The notes under the pieces are model-generated. The model was not told where the DNA came from, searched no databases, and saw only the letters and a list, made by a program, of their open reading frames with translations. From positions 1 through 6,846 of the forward strand of contig QKAA01000039.1 in assembly GCA_003247275.1 (NCBI GenBank): a stretch of DNA of 6,846 nucleotides, given 5' to 3'. Source of the DNA: a bacterium. Lineage in GTDB: Bacteria > Patescibacteriota > Microgenomatia > UBA1400 > RBG-16-45-19. Below are positions 1-6,770 of the stretch, piece after piece (position 1 is the first letter of the stretch; every line of letters begins with the position of its first letter). A program made the translations under genes and the position numbers.

Positions 1-2056
1 GGAAAGAAACCAGGGTGCCGACATTACCAAAGATGGCTTGCTTAACCTCTTCTTCCATTTGACTGACAAATTGGTTGGCGACGGTTAGATTGAGGTGATA
101 TTTACGGGCTTCGGAGAGAATAGTGGCAAAGTCGGGGGTGGCAAAATTTTGAAATTCATCAACGTAAAGGTTAAAGTCGGGACGTTGTTCTTCGGGAACA
201 TCTTGGCGACTCATGGCAGCAGCCAAAATTTTAGGAACAATCAGTAAACCTAAAAATTGAGAATTTTCTTCACCAATTCGACCTTTAGCTAAGTTAATTA
301 AGAGAATTTTTCCCTCGTCCATGACTTTTCTAAAATCAAAGGCGCTTTCGCTTTGGCCAATGATATTGCGCATCATTGTATCGGTGACGAAGCGACCAAA
401 TTTAGAGACGATGTAATCAAGCACTTCGGACTTGTGGAAGTCGGACGTTTGGGCAATTTGATCGGTCCAGTAACGACGAACCATCGGGTCTTTAACTTTG
501 GGGAGTAATTCCTGCACGTAGTTTTGATCGGTTAGACAGCGAACAATTTCGATAAAGGTGCTACCTGGTTCGGCCATAACCGTTAACATGGCATTTCTGA
601 TGGCGTGCTCAAAACGAGGACCAATAATACCAGTTTTGTGCGGGTCGTAAAGCTTGTACATGAGATTAATAATGGAAGAGGTGACAAACATTTTTTGTTC
701 TTCGGTTTGAGCTTCCATAATGTTCATACCCATGGGGCGATCGGTGTCGGCGGGATTGAAGTAAATGACGTCTTCGGCGCGTTCGGGAGGGATCATTTCG
801 AGGAGCTTTTCAACAGTATCGTGAGGATCAATAAAACAAACACCTTTACCCGCTTTGATGTCTTGTTTTAACATCTCCAGAAGGAATTCTGATTTACCGG
901 TACCAGTTTTACCAATAATGTACATGTGGCGTTGACGATCGGAGTCGGAAATATGGACGTTGCGGGTTAGGCCGCGATACCGAGACTTGCCTAAAAACAG
1001 ACCGGTGGTAGGAATTTCAGCTGGAGCTGGGGCTCGTTTGGCGTTTAACCAATGAATGTGAGGGGTTTCAACCATTTTGTTGGGGAGGTGGAATATAGTG
1101 GCCAATTCTTCGGTGTTTAAAACGGAGGTGTTGCGGTTAAAGAGGGGCATGTAGCGATAAATAAAATCAATCATGAAGAGTTGTTTAACCCACAGGCGCT
1201 TGGGTTTGGTGAATTTGTTTAAGCTGGAGCTAAATTGAGCAAAAGAACTGGTTAAGTTTTTGAGGTGAAGTTTAGCTGAGGCTTCTTGCGGAGAAGAAAC
1301 AACGATGCGAATTGAGGTGTTAAAGCCGGGTTTGCTAATTTTATTTTCGATAAATTCGTAGGTTTTTTGATCGGTGTGATATTTGGCGGTTTCAGGATTA
1401 GCTTCTTGTTTTTTGGTGTGAGAAATATATGACTCGCCGGCGTGCTGCCACTCTTTGCTAGCAGGAGAAAAGATAAGCTGAACCACAGCTCCTTCGCCGT
1501 CAGACATTTTGGCCAAAGAAGAAGTGAGAGAACTTAAGGGGTCGGTGGCTAACTCTTTGTAGGTTTTGATGGGTTGATAGGAAGCACTGCTTAATTTGAG
1601 AGAGGCAAAGGCAACTTTACCTTTTTCGCTAAAGACATTGTATTCGTCGACTTGATAGATTTCGGCGCCGGGATAGGCTCCATGAATTTGTTTTTCGATT
1701 AAATCTTGGAGGTTGCCGGGACAAGAAACGTAGAAACGAATATCTTCTTTGAGGGCAACGATTTCAAAACTAAAGTGATCTTGGGGTTTAGTAAGTTTTT
1801 TGAACCAATCGGATTCATAGAGAGAATGAAGCGAGGCGAACATTTGTTCGGCGGCATCAATTTTAATTTCATTATCACGGGGGAGGCGAATTTCTAAGAG
1901 AACAAAACCTAAACTATATTCTTCTCGATCTTTGTAGCGAAACCACTGCAAGAACAAATAGCCCATTCCAATCAAGGCGAGAAAGGCTAGGGCTGAAATG
2001 CCTGCCCAAGTTAGCCAGAAAGTGATGTTGGAAACTAAAAGATCAAATTGATTCAT
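1..2056 (-). CDS. TraG/TraD-like type IV secretion (coupling-protein-like) ATPase, C-terminus cut by window edge
   Basis: The reading frame is open from ATG at 2056 to the left edge, giving 685 residues without a stop. Residues about 10-37 form one hydrophobic helix, followed by aromatic and charged residues (WFRYKDREE), so the protein is probably anchored in the membrane with its ATPase in the cytoplasm. A Walker A motif, GKTGTGKS, lies at 382-389, then IDPHD at 409-413. The Walker B strand NLYVDEF is at 629-635 (D633, E634), followed by ARKYHL (650-655), ANQF (660-663) and GNVGT (677-681). This order, with the DEF-ARK-Q-GN block, is the pattern of the TraG/TraD C-terminal (TraM-recognition) region of VirD4-type coupling proteins. 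Such proteins move DNA or protein through type IV systems; in CPR genomes similar ATPases are common, but their substrate is unknown. The start overlaps the upstream gene's stop as ATGA, implying translational coupling. A VirB4/HerA-like ATPase is a less likely alternative. Confidence 0.88.
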   Translation of the reverse strand, partial: MNQFDLLVSNITFWLTWAGISALAFLALIGMGYLFLQWFRYKDREEYSLGFVLLEIRLPRDNEIKIDAAEQMFASLHSLYESDWFKKLTKPQDHFSFEIVALKEDIRFYVSCPGNLQDLIEKQIHGAYPGAEIYQVDEYNVFSEKGKVAFASLKLSSASYQPIKTYKELATDPLSSLTSSLAKMSDGEGAVVQLIFSPASKEWQHAGESYISHTKKQEANPETAKYHTDQKTYEFIENKISKPGFNTSIRIVVSSPQEASAKLHLKNLTSSFAQFSSSLNKFTKPKRLWVKQLFMIDFIYRYMPLFNRNTSVLNTEELATIFHLPNKMVETPHIHWLNAKRAPAPAEIPTTGLFLGKSRYRGLTRNVHISDSDRQRHMYIIGKTGTGKSEFLLEMLKQDIKAGKGVCFIDPHDTVEKLLEMIPPERAEDVIYFNPADTDRPMGMNIMEAQTEEQKMFVTSSIINLMYKLYDPHKTGIIGPRFEHAIRNAMLTVMAEPGSTFIEIVRCLTDQNYVQELLPKVKDPMVRRYWTDQIAQTSDFHKSEVLDYIVSKFGRFVTDTMMRNIIGQSESAFDFRKVMDEGKILLINLAKGRIGEENSQFLGLLIVPKILAAAMSRQDVPEEQRPDFNLYVDEFQNFATPDFATILSEARKYHLNLTVANQFVSQMEEEVKQAIFGNVGTLVSF

Positions 2057-2622
2057 GTTTTTTTAGTTGTCTCTGGTGACTGATTAATGGTCTCTGGTGC
2101 ATATTTTACTCTGTCTTTCATAGATTTGAGGAGACGAAGACACCATTCAGCTAACCACCTGGCAGAGTCGGTGATTTGGCTTTTTAAATATTTTTTGGAT
2201 GATGACTGAGATAGGGGAAGGACGATCACCTCTTTGACTACTTGAGCGTCGGAATCAGCTAATAGAACTTCGCCATCGTGGGTGATGGGTTTTTCAAGTT
2301 TGATGTCCCCTTCTTGATCTAGTTTTTGTAGCCAACCTTCAACTTCAGCAGGAAGTGGTTCTTGCTCTGAGACTTCGACAAGAGGGGCGGATTCTTGCTG
2401 TTGTGGTTTAACTTCTTGAGTAATGGGAGCGGCTTCTTTGTGAGCGGAACCAACTGGTTGTTGGGGCGGTGTAAGAGGGGCGGCTTGCTGAATGACGGCG
2501 GCAGCTAAGGGATTCATCTCATCTGGAGTTGGATTGGTTGGTAAAGCACTAGTTGGTTGATTATTTTGAGTACGCTGATTTTCGGCAGGAAGTGGCGGGA
2601 AAAATGTATTTTGGGCAGTCAT
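2053..2622 (-). CDS. Hypothetical protein, Pro/Gln-rich disordered N-terminus, partner of the downstream ATPase
   Basis: This 189-residue protein is not one I can assign to a named family. In the first 80 residues, 27 are proline or glutamine, so the front half is probably disordered. Residues about 92-137 look folded (EVEGWLQKLDQ, then short strands ending in VIVLPL). Residues 150-175 form a probable amphipathic helix with several tryptophans (ARWLAEWCLRLLK), and the last residues are polar and Lys/Thr-rich. There is no signal peptide and no convincing membrane span. Its TGA stop overlaps the ATG of the TraG/TraD-like ATPase, so the two are probably made together and may interact, for example through the C-terminal helix; that is inference from coupling only. 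It begins 47 bases after the cobO stop. The sequence before the ATG holds only a weak purine-rich stretch (AAGATAAG), and I see no separate promoter. Confidence 0.8.
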   Translation of the reverse strand: MTAQNTFFPPLPAENQRTQNNQPTSALPTNPTPDEMNPLAAAVIQQAAPLTPPQQPVGSAHKEAAPITQEVKPQQQESAPLVEVSEQEPLPAEVEGWLQKLDQEGDIKLEKPITHDGEVLLADSDAQVVKEVIVLPLSQSSSKKYLKSQITDSARWLAEWCLRLLKSMKDRVKYAPETINQSPETTKKT

Positions 2623-2669
2623 ATTCTTATCTTACCAGAGGCGTGAAGAGGGGGCCAGTGAACTTTATT

Positions 2670-3245
2670 TTAAAAGTCAAGTCCTTTAACTGCTGGCTTT
2701 CCCTGATCGTAGGGGTGCTTTATTTTTTCCATGGAAGTTACTAGGTCAGCTTGAGCTATTAGTTTGGGATGAGCATTTCGGCCGGTTAGGATGAGGTGGG
2801 TTGAACCATGTTGTTTGATAAGGTTTAGAACTTGATCGAGTTTAATTAGTTTGTCACTTATGGCGTTATTAATTTCATCTAAGATCAGGACGTCAACGGT
2901 GGGGAGCAGCTCCTGGGCTTTTAGTAGAGCTTGATCGGCAGCATGGAGATGAGCGGTGGGGGTGGTTTTGTCGATAGCAATTTGACCGGTGGTCAGCGGA
3001 GCGGTTTTATCTTTGATAAAAAAACCTTGACCAGACGGATAGATAGTGAAATTTTTGAGCTGCTGATTGACGCCGTATTCACTGACTTTCCAGGAAGGAT
3101 CTTTGTACCACTGAACCATGGCAACTTTCAGACCAGATAAGCTAGCGCGTAGACCAACACCTAGAGCGGCGCTGGTTTTGCCCTTACCATCGCCAGTAAA
3201 GATATAGACCATTCCTTTTGATTTCATGGAGATATTGTAACTCAT
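2670..3245 (-). CDS. cobO: Cob(I)yrinic acid a,c-diamide / cob(I)alamin adenosyltransferase (CobO/BtuR type)
   Basis: The enzyme transfers the 5'-deoxyadenosyl group of ATP to the cobalt of a reduced corrinoid, giving adenosylcobalamin (EC 2.5.1.17), in the cytoplasm. The 191 residues match the usual length of the family. The P-loop TGDGKGKTSAA is at 17-27, the second acidic strand VLILDEINNAI at 119-129, the LTGRNAHP segment at 153-160, and the ending has the family signature (ADLVTSMEKIKHP, then a Gly-rich stretch to GLDF). Starts at Met7 (3227) or Met12 (3212) are possible: none of the three has a good Shine-Dalgarno site, and Met7 would put the P-loop at the distance from the N-terminus often seen in the family. 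It appears to head the left-hand operon. The likely client is the AdoCbl-dependent ribonucleotide reductase encoded about 0.8 kb away; no corrin-ring biosynthesis gene is visible, which fits salvage. Confidence 0.93.
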   Translation of the reverse strand: MSYNISMKSKGMVYIFTGDGKGKTSAALGVGLRASLSGLKVAMVQWYKDPSWKVSEYGVNQQLKNFTIYPSGQGFFIKDKTAPLTTGQIAIDKTTPTAHLHAADQALLKAQELLPTVDVLILDEINNAISDKLIKLDQVLNLIKQHGSTHLILTGRNAHPKLIAQADLVTSMEKIKHPYDQGKPAVKGLDF

Positions 3246-3268
3246 GTCGTTTAACTACTATTAAAATG

Positions 3269-3292
3269 ATAGATATAAGGCCTATAGTCTAT
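3269..3292. promoter_or_regulatory. Imperfect palindrome, candidate operator between divergent genes
   Basis: The left arm ATAGATATAAGG (3269-3280) faces the right arm CCTATAGTCTAT (3281-3292), whose reverse complement is ATAGACTATAGG. The arms pair over 11 positions with one bulge on each side, around a central GGCC. The dyad ends on the first base of the -35 box of the plus-strand promoter and lies 24 bases before the cobO start, so a bound regulator could affect both genes. That it is an operator is inference; no regulator gene is in the window. Confidence 0.35.
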
Positions 3293-3320
3293 TGACGACG
3301 TGTTTTTCTAGAGGTATACT
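3292..3320 (+). promoter_or_regulatory. Near-consensus sigma-70-type promoter for the small plus-strand gene
   Basis: The -35 box TTGACG (3292-3297; 5 of 6 consensus bases) is separated by exactly 17 bases from the -10 box TATACT (3315-3320; 5 of 6). Transcription would begin near 3327, leaving an untranslated leader of about 27 bases before the ATG at 3354. This is the best promoter I can find in the window. Confidence 0.75.
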
Positions 3321-3341
3321 TTGGTTTTGTGAAAGATTGCT

Positions 3342-3346
3342 GGAGG
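3342..3346 (+). promoter_or_regulatory. Strong Shine-Dalgarno site for the 66-residue gene
   Basis: GGAGG sits 7 bases before the ATG at 3354, the ideal spacing. It is the strongest ribosome binding site in the window; most other starts here have weak sites or rely on overlap. It supports the start and the reality of this small gene. Confidence 0.8.
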
Positions 3347-3353
3347 TAGTTAT

Positions 3354-3554
3354 ATGTTAGATAATGAAAAAGTTATCGAACAAGAGCTTGTTGGACCAGT
3401 GTTTGAAACTCAAGCACTTGATGGTAGCGGGAGGTTTGTAAAGGGCCAGCGTTATCTTGAGACGAGACAACGTCCTGGTATTACCGTTGAGTTTAGTGAT
3501 GGGACTGAAGAACTATTAACTTTTGTTGTGACTGGAATTTTGTACGAGGATTAA
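3354..3554 (+). CDS. Small acidic protein of unknown function (66 residues)
   Basis: I do not recognise this protein. It has 13 Asp/Glu against 6 Lys/Arg, no cysteine, no signal peptide and no membrane span. The second half (residues 41-64) alternates hydrophobic and polar residues, suggesting beta strands (ITVEF, LLTFVVTGILY), so a small folded domain is plausible. It is the only plus-strand gene in the window. Support comes from its upstream signals: TTGACG-17-TATACT at 3292-3320 and GGAGG 7 bases before the ATG. Its last 39 bases overlap, tail to tail, the end of maf on the other strand, so the overlapping stretch codes on both strands. No hairpin-plus-T-run terminator is visible after the TAA at 3552-3554. 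It diverges from cobO. It could be a short regulatory or accessory protein; the sequence gives no function. Confidence 0.7.
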   Translation: MLDNEKVIEQELVGPVFETQALDGSGRFVKGQRYLETRQRPGITVEFSDGTEELLTFVVTGILYED

Positions 3555-4079
3555 TTTTTCTTGGGTTTTTTGAGGTAGGCCAATAACAGTGTTGATGTCC
3601 CCGTCAATAGCTTTGACGTAGGGCTTGATTGATTTCTGGACTTGGTAGCCACCAGCCTTGCCTTGCCATTCATTGGTATCAAGGTACGCTTCAAGCTGAT
3701 TCTCATTCATTGGGGCAAAAGTAACATTACTCACCTCAGAAAAAACTTCTCCGTTAATACAGACTCCAGTCCAAACTTGATGGGTTTGGCCGGCAAGAGA
3801 AGAAATAATATGCTTAGCGTCTTGGCGATCAAGTGGCTTACCAATAATCTGATTATTAAAGGCAACGACAGTGTCAGCGGCAAGAATGATGTGATCAGGA
3901 TATTGATTGTGACAGGCTTGATATTTTTTGAGAGCCAAAGTTTCAACTAAGTTTTTCGGATCGGTGATGGAATTTTTTTCTTGCTCTTCGTCAGTATCGG
4001 TGGGCTTAACTTCAAAATCAAAGCCCCAATCACTCAGCAATTGGGCACGCCACTGAGAGTTAGAGGCAAGAATAATCAT
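3516..4079 (-). CDS. maf: Maf-family nucleoside triphosphate pyrophosphatase
   Basis: Maf proteins hydrolyse non-canonical or surplus nucleoside triphosphates (dTTP, UTP and modified pyrimidines or m7GTP, depending on subgroup) to the monophosphate and pyrophosphate, in the cytoplasm. The 187 residues are the normal length. Visible signatures are ILASNSQWRAQLL (3-15), DP..LVETLALKK (40-52), IILAADTVV with the catalytic-type Asp69, GKPLDRQDA (80-88), LAGQTHQVWTGV (95-106), KAGGYQVQ (141-148) and INTVIGLP (162-169). The usual SxRR of the first loop reads SQWR, so the first arginine is replaced by Trp10 and the second is kept as Arg11. I chose the ATG at 4079 because it opens directly with the family motif and overlaps the nrdJ stop as ATGA; a longer frame reaching 4151 would only add nrdJ-encoded sequence. 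Its subgroup cannot be settled by eye. The last 39 bases overlap the convergent small gene. Confidence 0.93.
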   Translation of the reverse strand: MIILASNSQWRAQLLSDWGFDFEVKPTDTDEEQEKNSITDPKNLVETLALKKYQACHNQYPDHIILAADTVVAFNNQIIGKPLDRQDAKHIISSLAGQTHQVWTGVCINGEVFSEVSNVTFAPMNENQLEAYLDTNEWQGKAGGYQVQKSIKPYVKAIDGDINTVIGLPQKTQEKLILVQNSSHNKS

Positions 4080-6325
4080 GCGCTGCAGGCGCTCCAGCCA
4101 CAACTGTGACAGAGAACACAACCTTCTTCCAGGGTAGCGTTGGCGCCACATTCAGGACAAACTGTGGTCTTATGATCATGAGTTTGAAGCGATTCAGCGG
4201 TGCGTTGTTTGAGTGATTTTTGTTTCATGGTGGATTGAATTAGGATCTTGGATGGTTTTTTGGCAGCAGATGAATGATTGGAGGTTTGGAGAACCTGAAA
4301 GTCTTTGGAGCCATCACGATAAACGGTGACGCCTTTACAGCCAAGTTCCCAAGCCATAAGATAGGCAGCTTTAATGTCTTCAATTGAGGCGGTGTTGGGC
4401 ATATTGATGGTTTTACTGACTGCGTTGTCGACGTGAGCTTGGAAAGCGGCCTGCATTTTGATGTGCCAATTCCAATCGATGTCATGAGCAGAAACAAAGA
4501 CTTGTTTCATGTTTTCAGGTAAATCGCCTATGTGCTGACAGCTGCCGGTTTGAGAAATTTGGTTAATGGCATGATTGTATTCGCCGTTGGTACCTTTGAG
4601 TTGGTGGAGCGTCTGACTGAAGTATTTGTTGACGTAAGATAAGCCACCATCATCGACGACATTTTTAACATAGGCGAGAGCAAATACTGGCTCAATTCCT
4701 GAAGAGCAGTCGGCCACCATACTAATCGTGCCGGTGGGAGCAATGGTGGTGATGGCCAAATTTCTGACTTTTCTCCCCTGCTTTTTGAATGAAGACTCTT
4801 TCCAACGAGGGAAGACGCCTTTTTCTTTGGCCAATTTTTCTGAAGCAACCCAAGATTCGTCTTGAATGAATTTCATAACTTTTTTCGCCAGATTAACTCC
4901 AGCGTTGGAGTTGTAGGCAACCTCAAGCTCAAAAAGCATGTCAGCCCAACCCATAACACCTAAACCAATGCGACGATTAGCTTTAACCGTTTCATCAATT
5001 TGGGGGAGAGGATAGGTCCCAGCGTCGATGACATTATCAAGCAGGCGGACGGCAATATGGACAACCTCGCGAAGACGGGACCAATCTATCGATGACCCCA
5101 CTTTGCCAGAGTCTCCGCGGGGTAAAACGAATTTAGCTAGATTGATGGAACCAAGGTTGCACGCATCAAAAGGATGAAGAGGTTGCTCGCCGCAAGGATT
5201 GGTGGTGTTAATGAGTCCGTAACTATCTATCAGAGGGTTATTTTGATTGATGGCGTTTAAGAAAATCATGCCGGGGTCACCGGTGCGCCAAGCTAGAGTG
5301 GCGATTTGATCAACCAAGGTGCTAGCACGAAGGGTTTGGACTGGTTGACCGTTACGGGGATTTTTGAGCGTAAATGAAGTATCATTTTTGACAGCTTTCA
5401 TGAATTCATCGGTGATGCCGACAGAAATGTTAAAGTTAGCAATGTCTCCATCTTCGGTTTTACAGGTAATAAATTCCATAATGTCAGGATGATCGACGTT
5501 TAAAATACCCATGTTGGCACCACGCTTTTTGCCGCCTTGCATAACTTGCCGGGTGGCAGTGTCAAAAACTTTCATAAAAGAAACTGGACCGGTGGCTAAA
5601 CCGCCGGCGCTCTTGCTGACAGTATCACCGTTAGGTCGAAGTTTACTGAAGTTAAAGCCGGTGCCACCACCGGTTTGATGAACCAGAGCCGTCCATTTAA
5701 CTGCATCAAAAATAGCTTCCATACTGTCTTCAATGGGGAGAACAAAACAGTTGGCAAGTTGGTTTTGTTTGGTGCCGGCATTATTAAGAGTTCGACCAGC
5801 GGGAAGAAATTCCATGTTAGCCATGACTTCAAAAAATTGTTGCTGCCATTTTTTCTTGTCTTTGGTTTCAACTGAAGCTAGGGTGTGAGCAACCCGAGAA
5901 AAAAGTTGCCTCGGAGTTTCAATGACTTTGCCATCTTCATCGTGAAGTAGGTAACGACGCTCTAAGACTTTGAGCTGATTTAAAGATAAACCTAAGTCGT
6001 CCTCAACACCAATAACAGCGCGAACAGCTCGTTCTTTGCGATGCTGCTCGCGATAGAGGATGTAGGCTTTGGCGGTTTTGTAATGCCCGGCGGCCATTAA
6101 AACTTGTTCGATGATGTCGGAAATTTGCTCAACGGTGGGAATTTCTTTGGGCTTGAATGAGGAGCCAGTTAAATTGATAACAATATCGGTTAAACGGTTG
6201 ATTTCTTCTAAACCAAATTCGTTGGTTTCATCGACGGCTTTGGTAATAGCGACGATGATTTTTTGGGGTTCAAAATCAACCTCTTGGCCATTACGTTTGA
6301 TGATGTGTTGAAGAGGTGATTTCAT
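4076..6325 (-). CDS. nrdJ: Adenosylcobalamin-dependent (class II) ribonucleotide reductase
   Basis: This enzyme reduces ribonucleotides to deoxyribonucleotides with a thiyl radical made from adenosylcobalamin, independent of oxygen. The 749 residues are complete. An ATP-cone (regulatory nucleotide-binding) domain covers about 5-97 (IIKRNGQEVDF, then QKIIVAITKA). The catalytic barrel shows ANCFVLP with redox Cys193, a Gly-rich loop HQTGGGTGFNFSKLRP (216-231), NPCGE at 376-380 (Asn376, thiyl Cys378, Glu380), the redox partner Cys389 in ACNLGSINL, and the phosphate-binding APTGTISM (529-536). GVTVYRDGSKD (665-675) closes the barrel, followed by a Lys/Ser/Gln-rich linker and a Cys-rich tail with Cys723, 726, 736, 739, 742 and 747; the last pair, CGWSAC, is the expected C-terminal reducing dithiol. 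No intein or frameshift is present. The start overlaps the mazG-like stop as ATGA and the stop overlaps the maf start likewise. The cofactor could be supplied by the nearby cobO product. Confidence 0.97.
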   Translation of the reverse strand: MKSPLQHIIKRNGQEVDFEPQKIIVAITKAVDETNEFGLEEINRLTDIVINLTGSSFKPKEIPTVEQISDIIEQVLMAAGHYKTAKAYILYREQHRKERAVRAVIGVEDDLGLSLNQLKVLERRYLLHDEDGKVIETPRQLFSRVAHTLASVETKDKKKWQQQFFEVMANMEFLPAGRTLNNAGTKQNQLANCFVLPIEDSMEAIFDAVKWTALVHQTGGGTGFNFSKLRPNGDTVSKSAGGLATGPVSFMKVFDTATRQVMQGGKKRGANMGILNVDHPDIMEFITCKTEDGDIANFNISVGITDEFMKAVKNDTSFTLKNPRNGQPVQTLRASTLVDQIATLAWRTGDPGMIFLNAINQNNPLIDSYGLINTTNPCGEQPLHPFDACNLGSINLAKFVLPRGDSGKVGSSIDWSRLREVVHIAVRLLDNVIDAGTYPLPQIDETVKANRRIGLGVMGWADMLFELEVAYNSNAGVNLAKKVMKFIQDESWVASEKLAKEKGVFPRWKESSFKKQGRKVRNLAITTIAPTGTISMVADCSSGIEPVFALAYVKNVVDDGGLSYVNKYFSQTLHQLKGTNGEYNHAINQISQTGSCQHIGDLPENMKQVFVSAHDIDWNWHIKMQAAFQAHVDNAVSKTINMPNTASIEDIKAAYLMAWELGCKGVTVYRDGSKDFQVLQTSNHSSAAKKPSKILIQSTMKQKSLKQRTAESLQTHDHKTTVCPECGANATLEEGCVLCHSCGWSACSA

Positions 6326-6762
6326 GAGTGTTGGTCTTCTTTTTCAGCTAAGGGATGGCCGCCGCGGGTGGCGGCTTTGATTTTGTAATATTCTTTGTTT
6401 TGAATATCTTGAGAGACTGAGGGATTAAAAACTTCAAGGGGATATTTTTTGGCATTTTTGGCCATTTTGCGAATAAAAGCCTGAGACACATCGAGATTGA
6501 GGCGATCGGCGATGGTCATAACCCACCAAAAAACATCGGATAATTCGTCGGCAATGGCTCCTTTTAATCGGGCCTCTTCTTCAACTTCTTCACCAGATTT
6601 CCATTGAAAATATTCCAATAACTCGGCAGCTTCGAGAACTAAGGAGATGGCCATGTCTTTAGGATCTTGATGGTCCCAACCACGATTATCACGAAATTGC
6701 TTCATGCGTTCGAGGAGATCGGCAATTTTGGTGTTTTGATCAGTGATGAGATTATCGTCCAT
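6322..6762 (-). CDS. MazG-like nucleotide pyrophosphohydrolase (dCTPase/RS21-C6 type)
   Basis: The protein (146 residues) belongs to the all-alpha NTP pyrophosphohydrolases, which cleave (d)NTPs to monophosphate plus pyrophosphate with magnesium. The first helix carries FRDNRGWDHQDPKDMA (23-38), as in dCTP pyrophosphatases of the RS21-C6/DCTPP1 group. The metal-binding acids appear as E44-x-x-E47 in LVLEAAELLEYFQW and E73-x-x-D76 in ADELSDVFWWV. ADRLNLD (85-91) and KNAKKYPLE (102-110) complete the family pattern. About 36 residues beyond KYPLE, ending in a polar EKEDQHS tail, extend past the core. It is a single-domain protein, not the two-domain MazG of E. coli. Its stop overlaps the nrdJ ATG as ATGA, so it is probably translated together with the reductase whose products it may police. 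The dCTP preference is suggested by family resemblance only. Confidence 0.92.
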   Translation of the reverse strand: MDDNLITDQNTKIADLLERMKQFRDNRGWDHQDPKDMAISLVLEAAELLEYFQWKSGEEVEEEARLKGAIADELSDVFWWVMTIADRLNLDVSQAFIRKMAKNAKKYPLEVFNPSVSQDIQNKEYYKIKAATRGGHPLAEKEDQHS

Positions 6763-6770
6763 TCAATTTT

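Noticed and set aside
605..1897. Plus-strand frames at 605-871 and 1706-1897
   Set aside because: Both lie opposite the TraG/TraD-like ATPase gene, lack good ribosome binding sites and show no recognisable protein; they are shadows.
2623..2669. Separate promoter for the 189-residue gene
   Set aside because: A TGGTAAGAT stretch resembles a weak extended -10 box, but no -35 box is suitably spaced; read-through from cobO is simpler.
2553..3140. Plus-strand frames at 2553-2744 and 2931-3140
   Set aside because: They run antisense to the 189-residue gene and cobO, have no promoter or ribosome site, and their translations look like out-of-frame sequence.
3246..3300. Promoter for cobO on the minus strand
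   Set aside because: Several -10-like hexamers occur (TATCAT, TTTAAT), but none has a usable -35 box at 16-18 bases, so I cannot support a specific call.
3246..3353. Possible cobalamin riboswitch ahead of cobO
   Set aside because: The whole space between cobO and the small gene is 108 bases and is shared with a plus-strand promoter. It is too short for the usual cobalamin riboswitch, and I see no B12-box-like sequence on the minus strand.
4080..4151. Longer Maf start at 4151, adding 24 residues
   Set aside because: The extra residues come from the out-of-frame end of nrdJ and do not resemble Maf; the ATG at 4079 opens with the family motif and forms the ATGA overlap.
4076..6325. Intein, frameshift or split within nrdJ
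   Set aside because: The frame is continuous, the catalytic motifs are in order at normal spacing, and no foreign insertion is visible.
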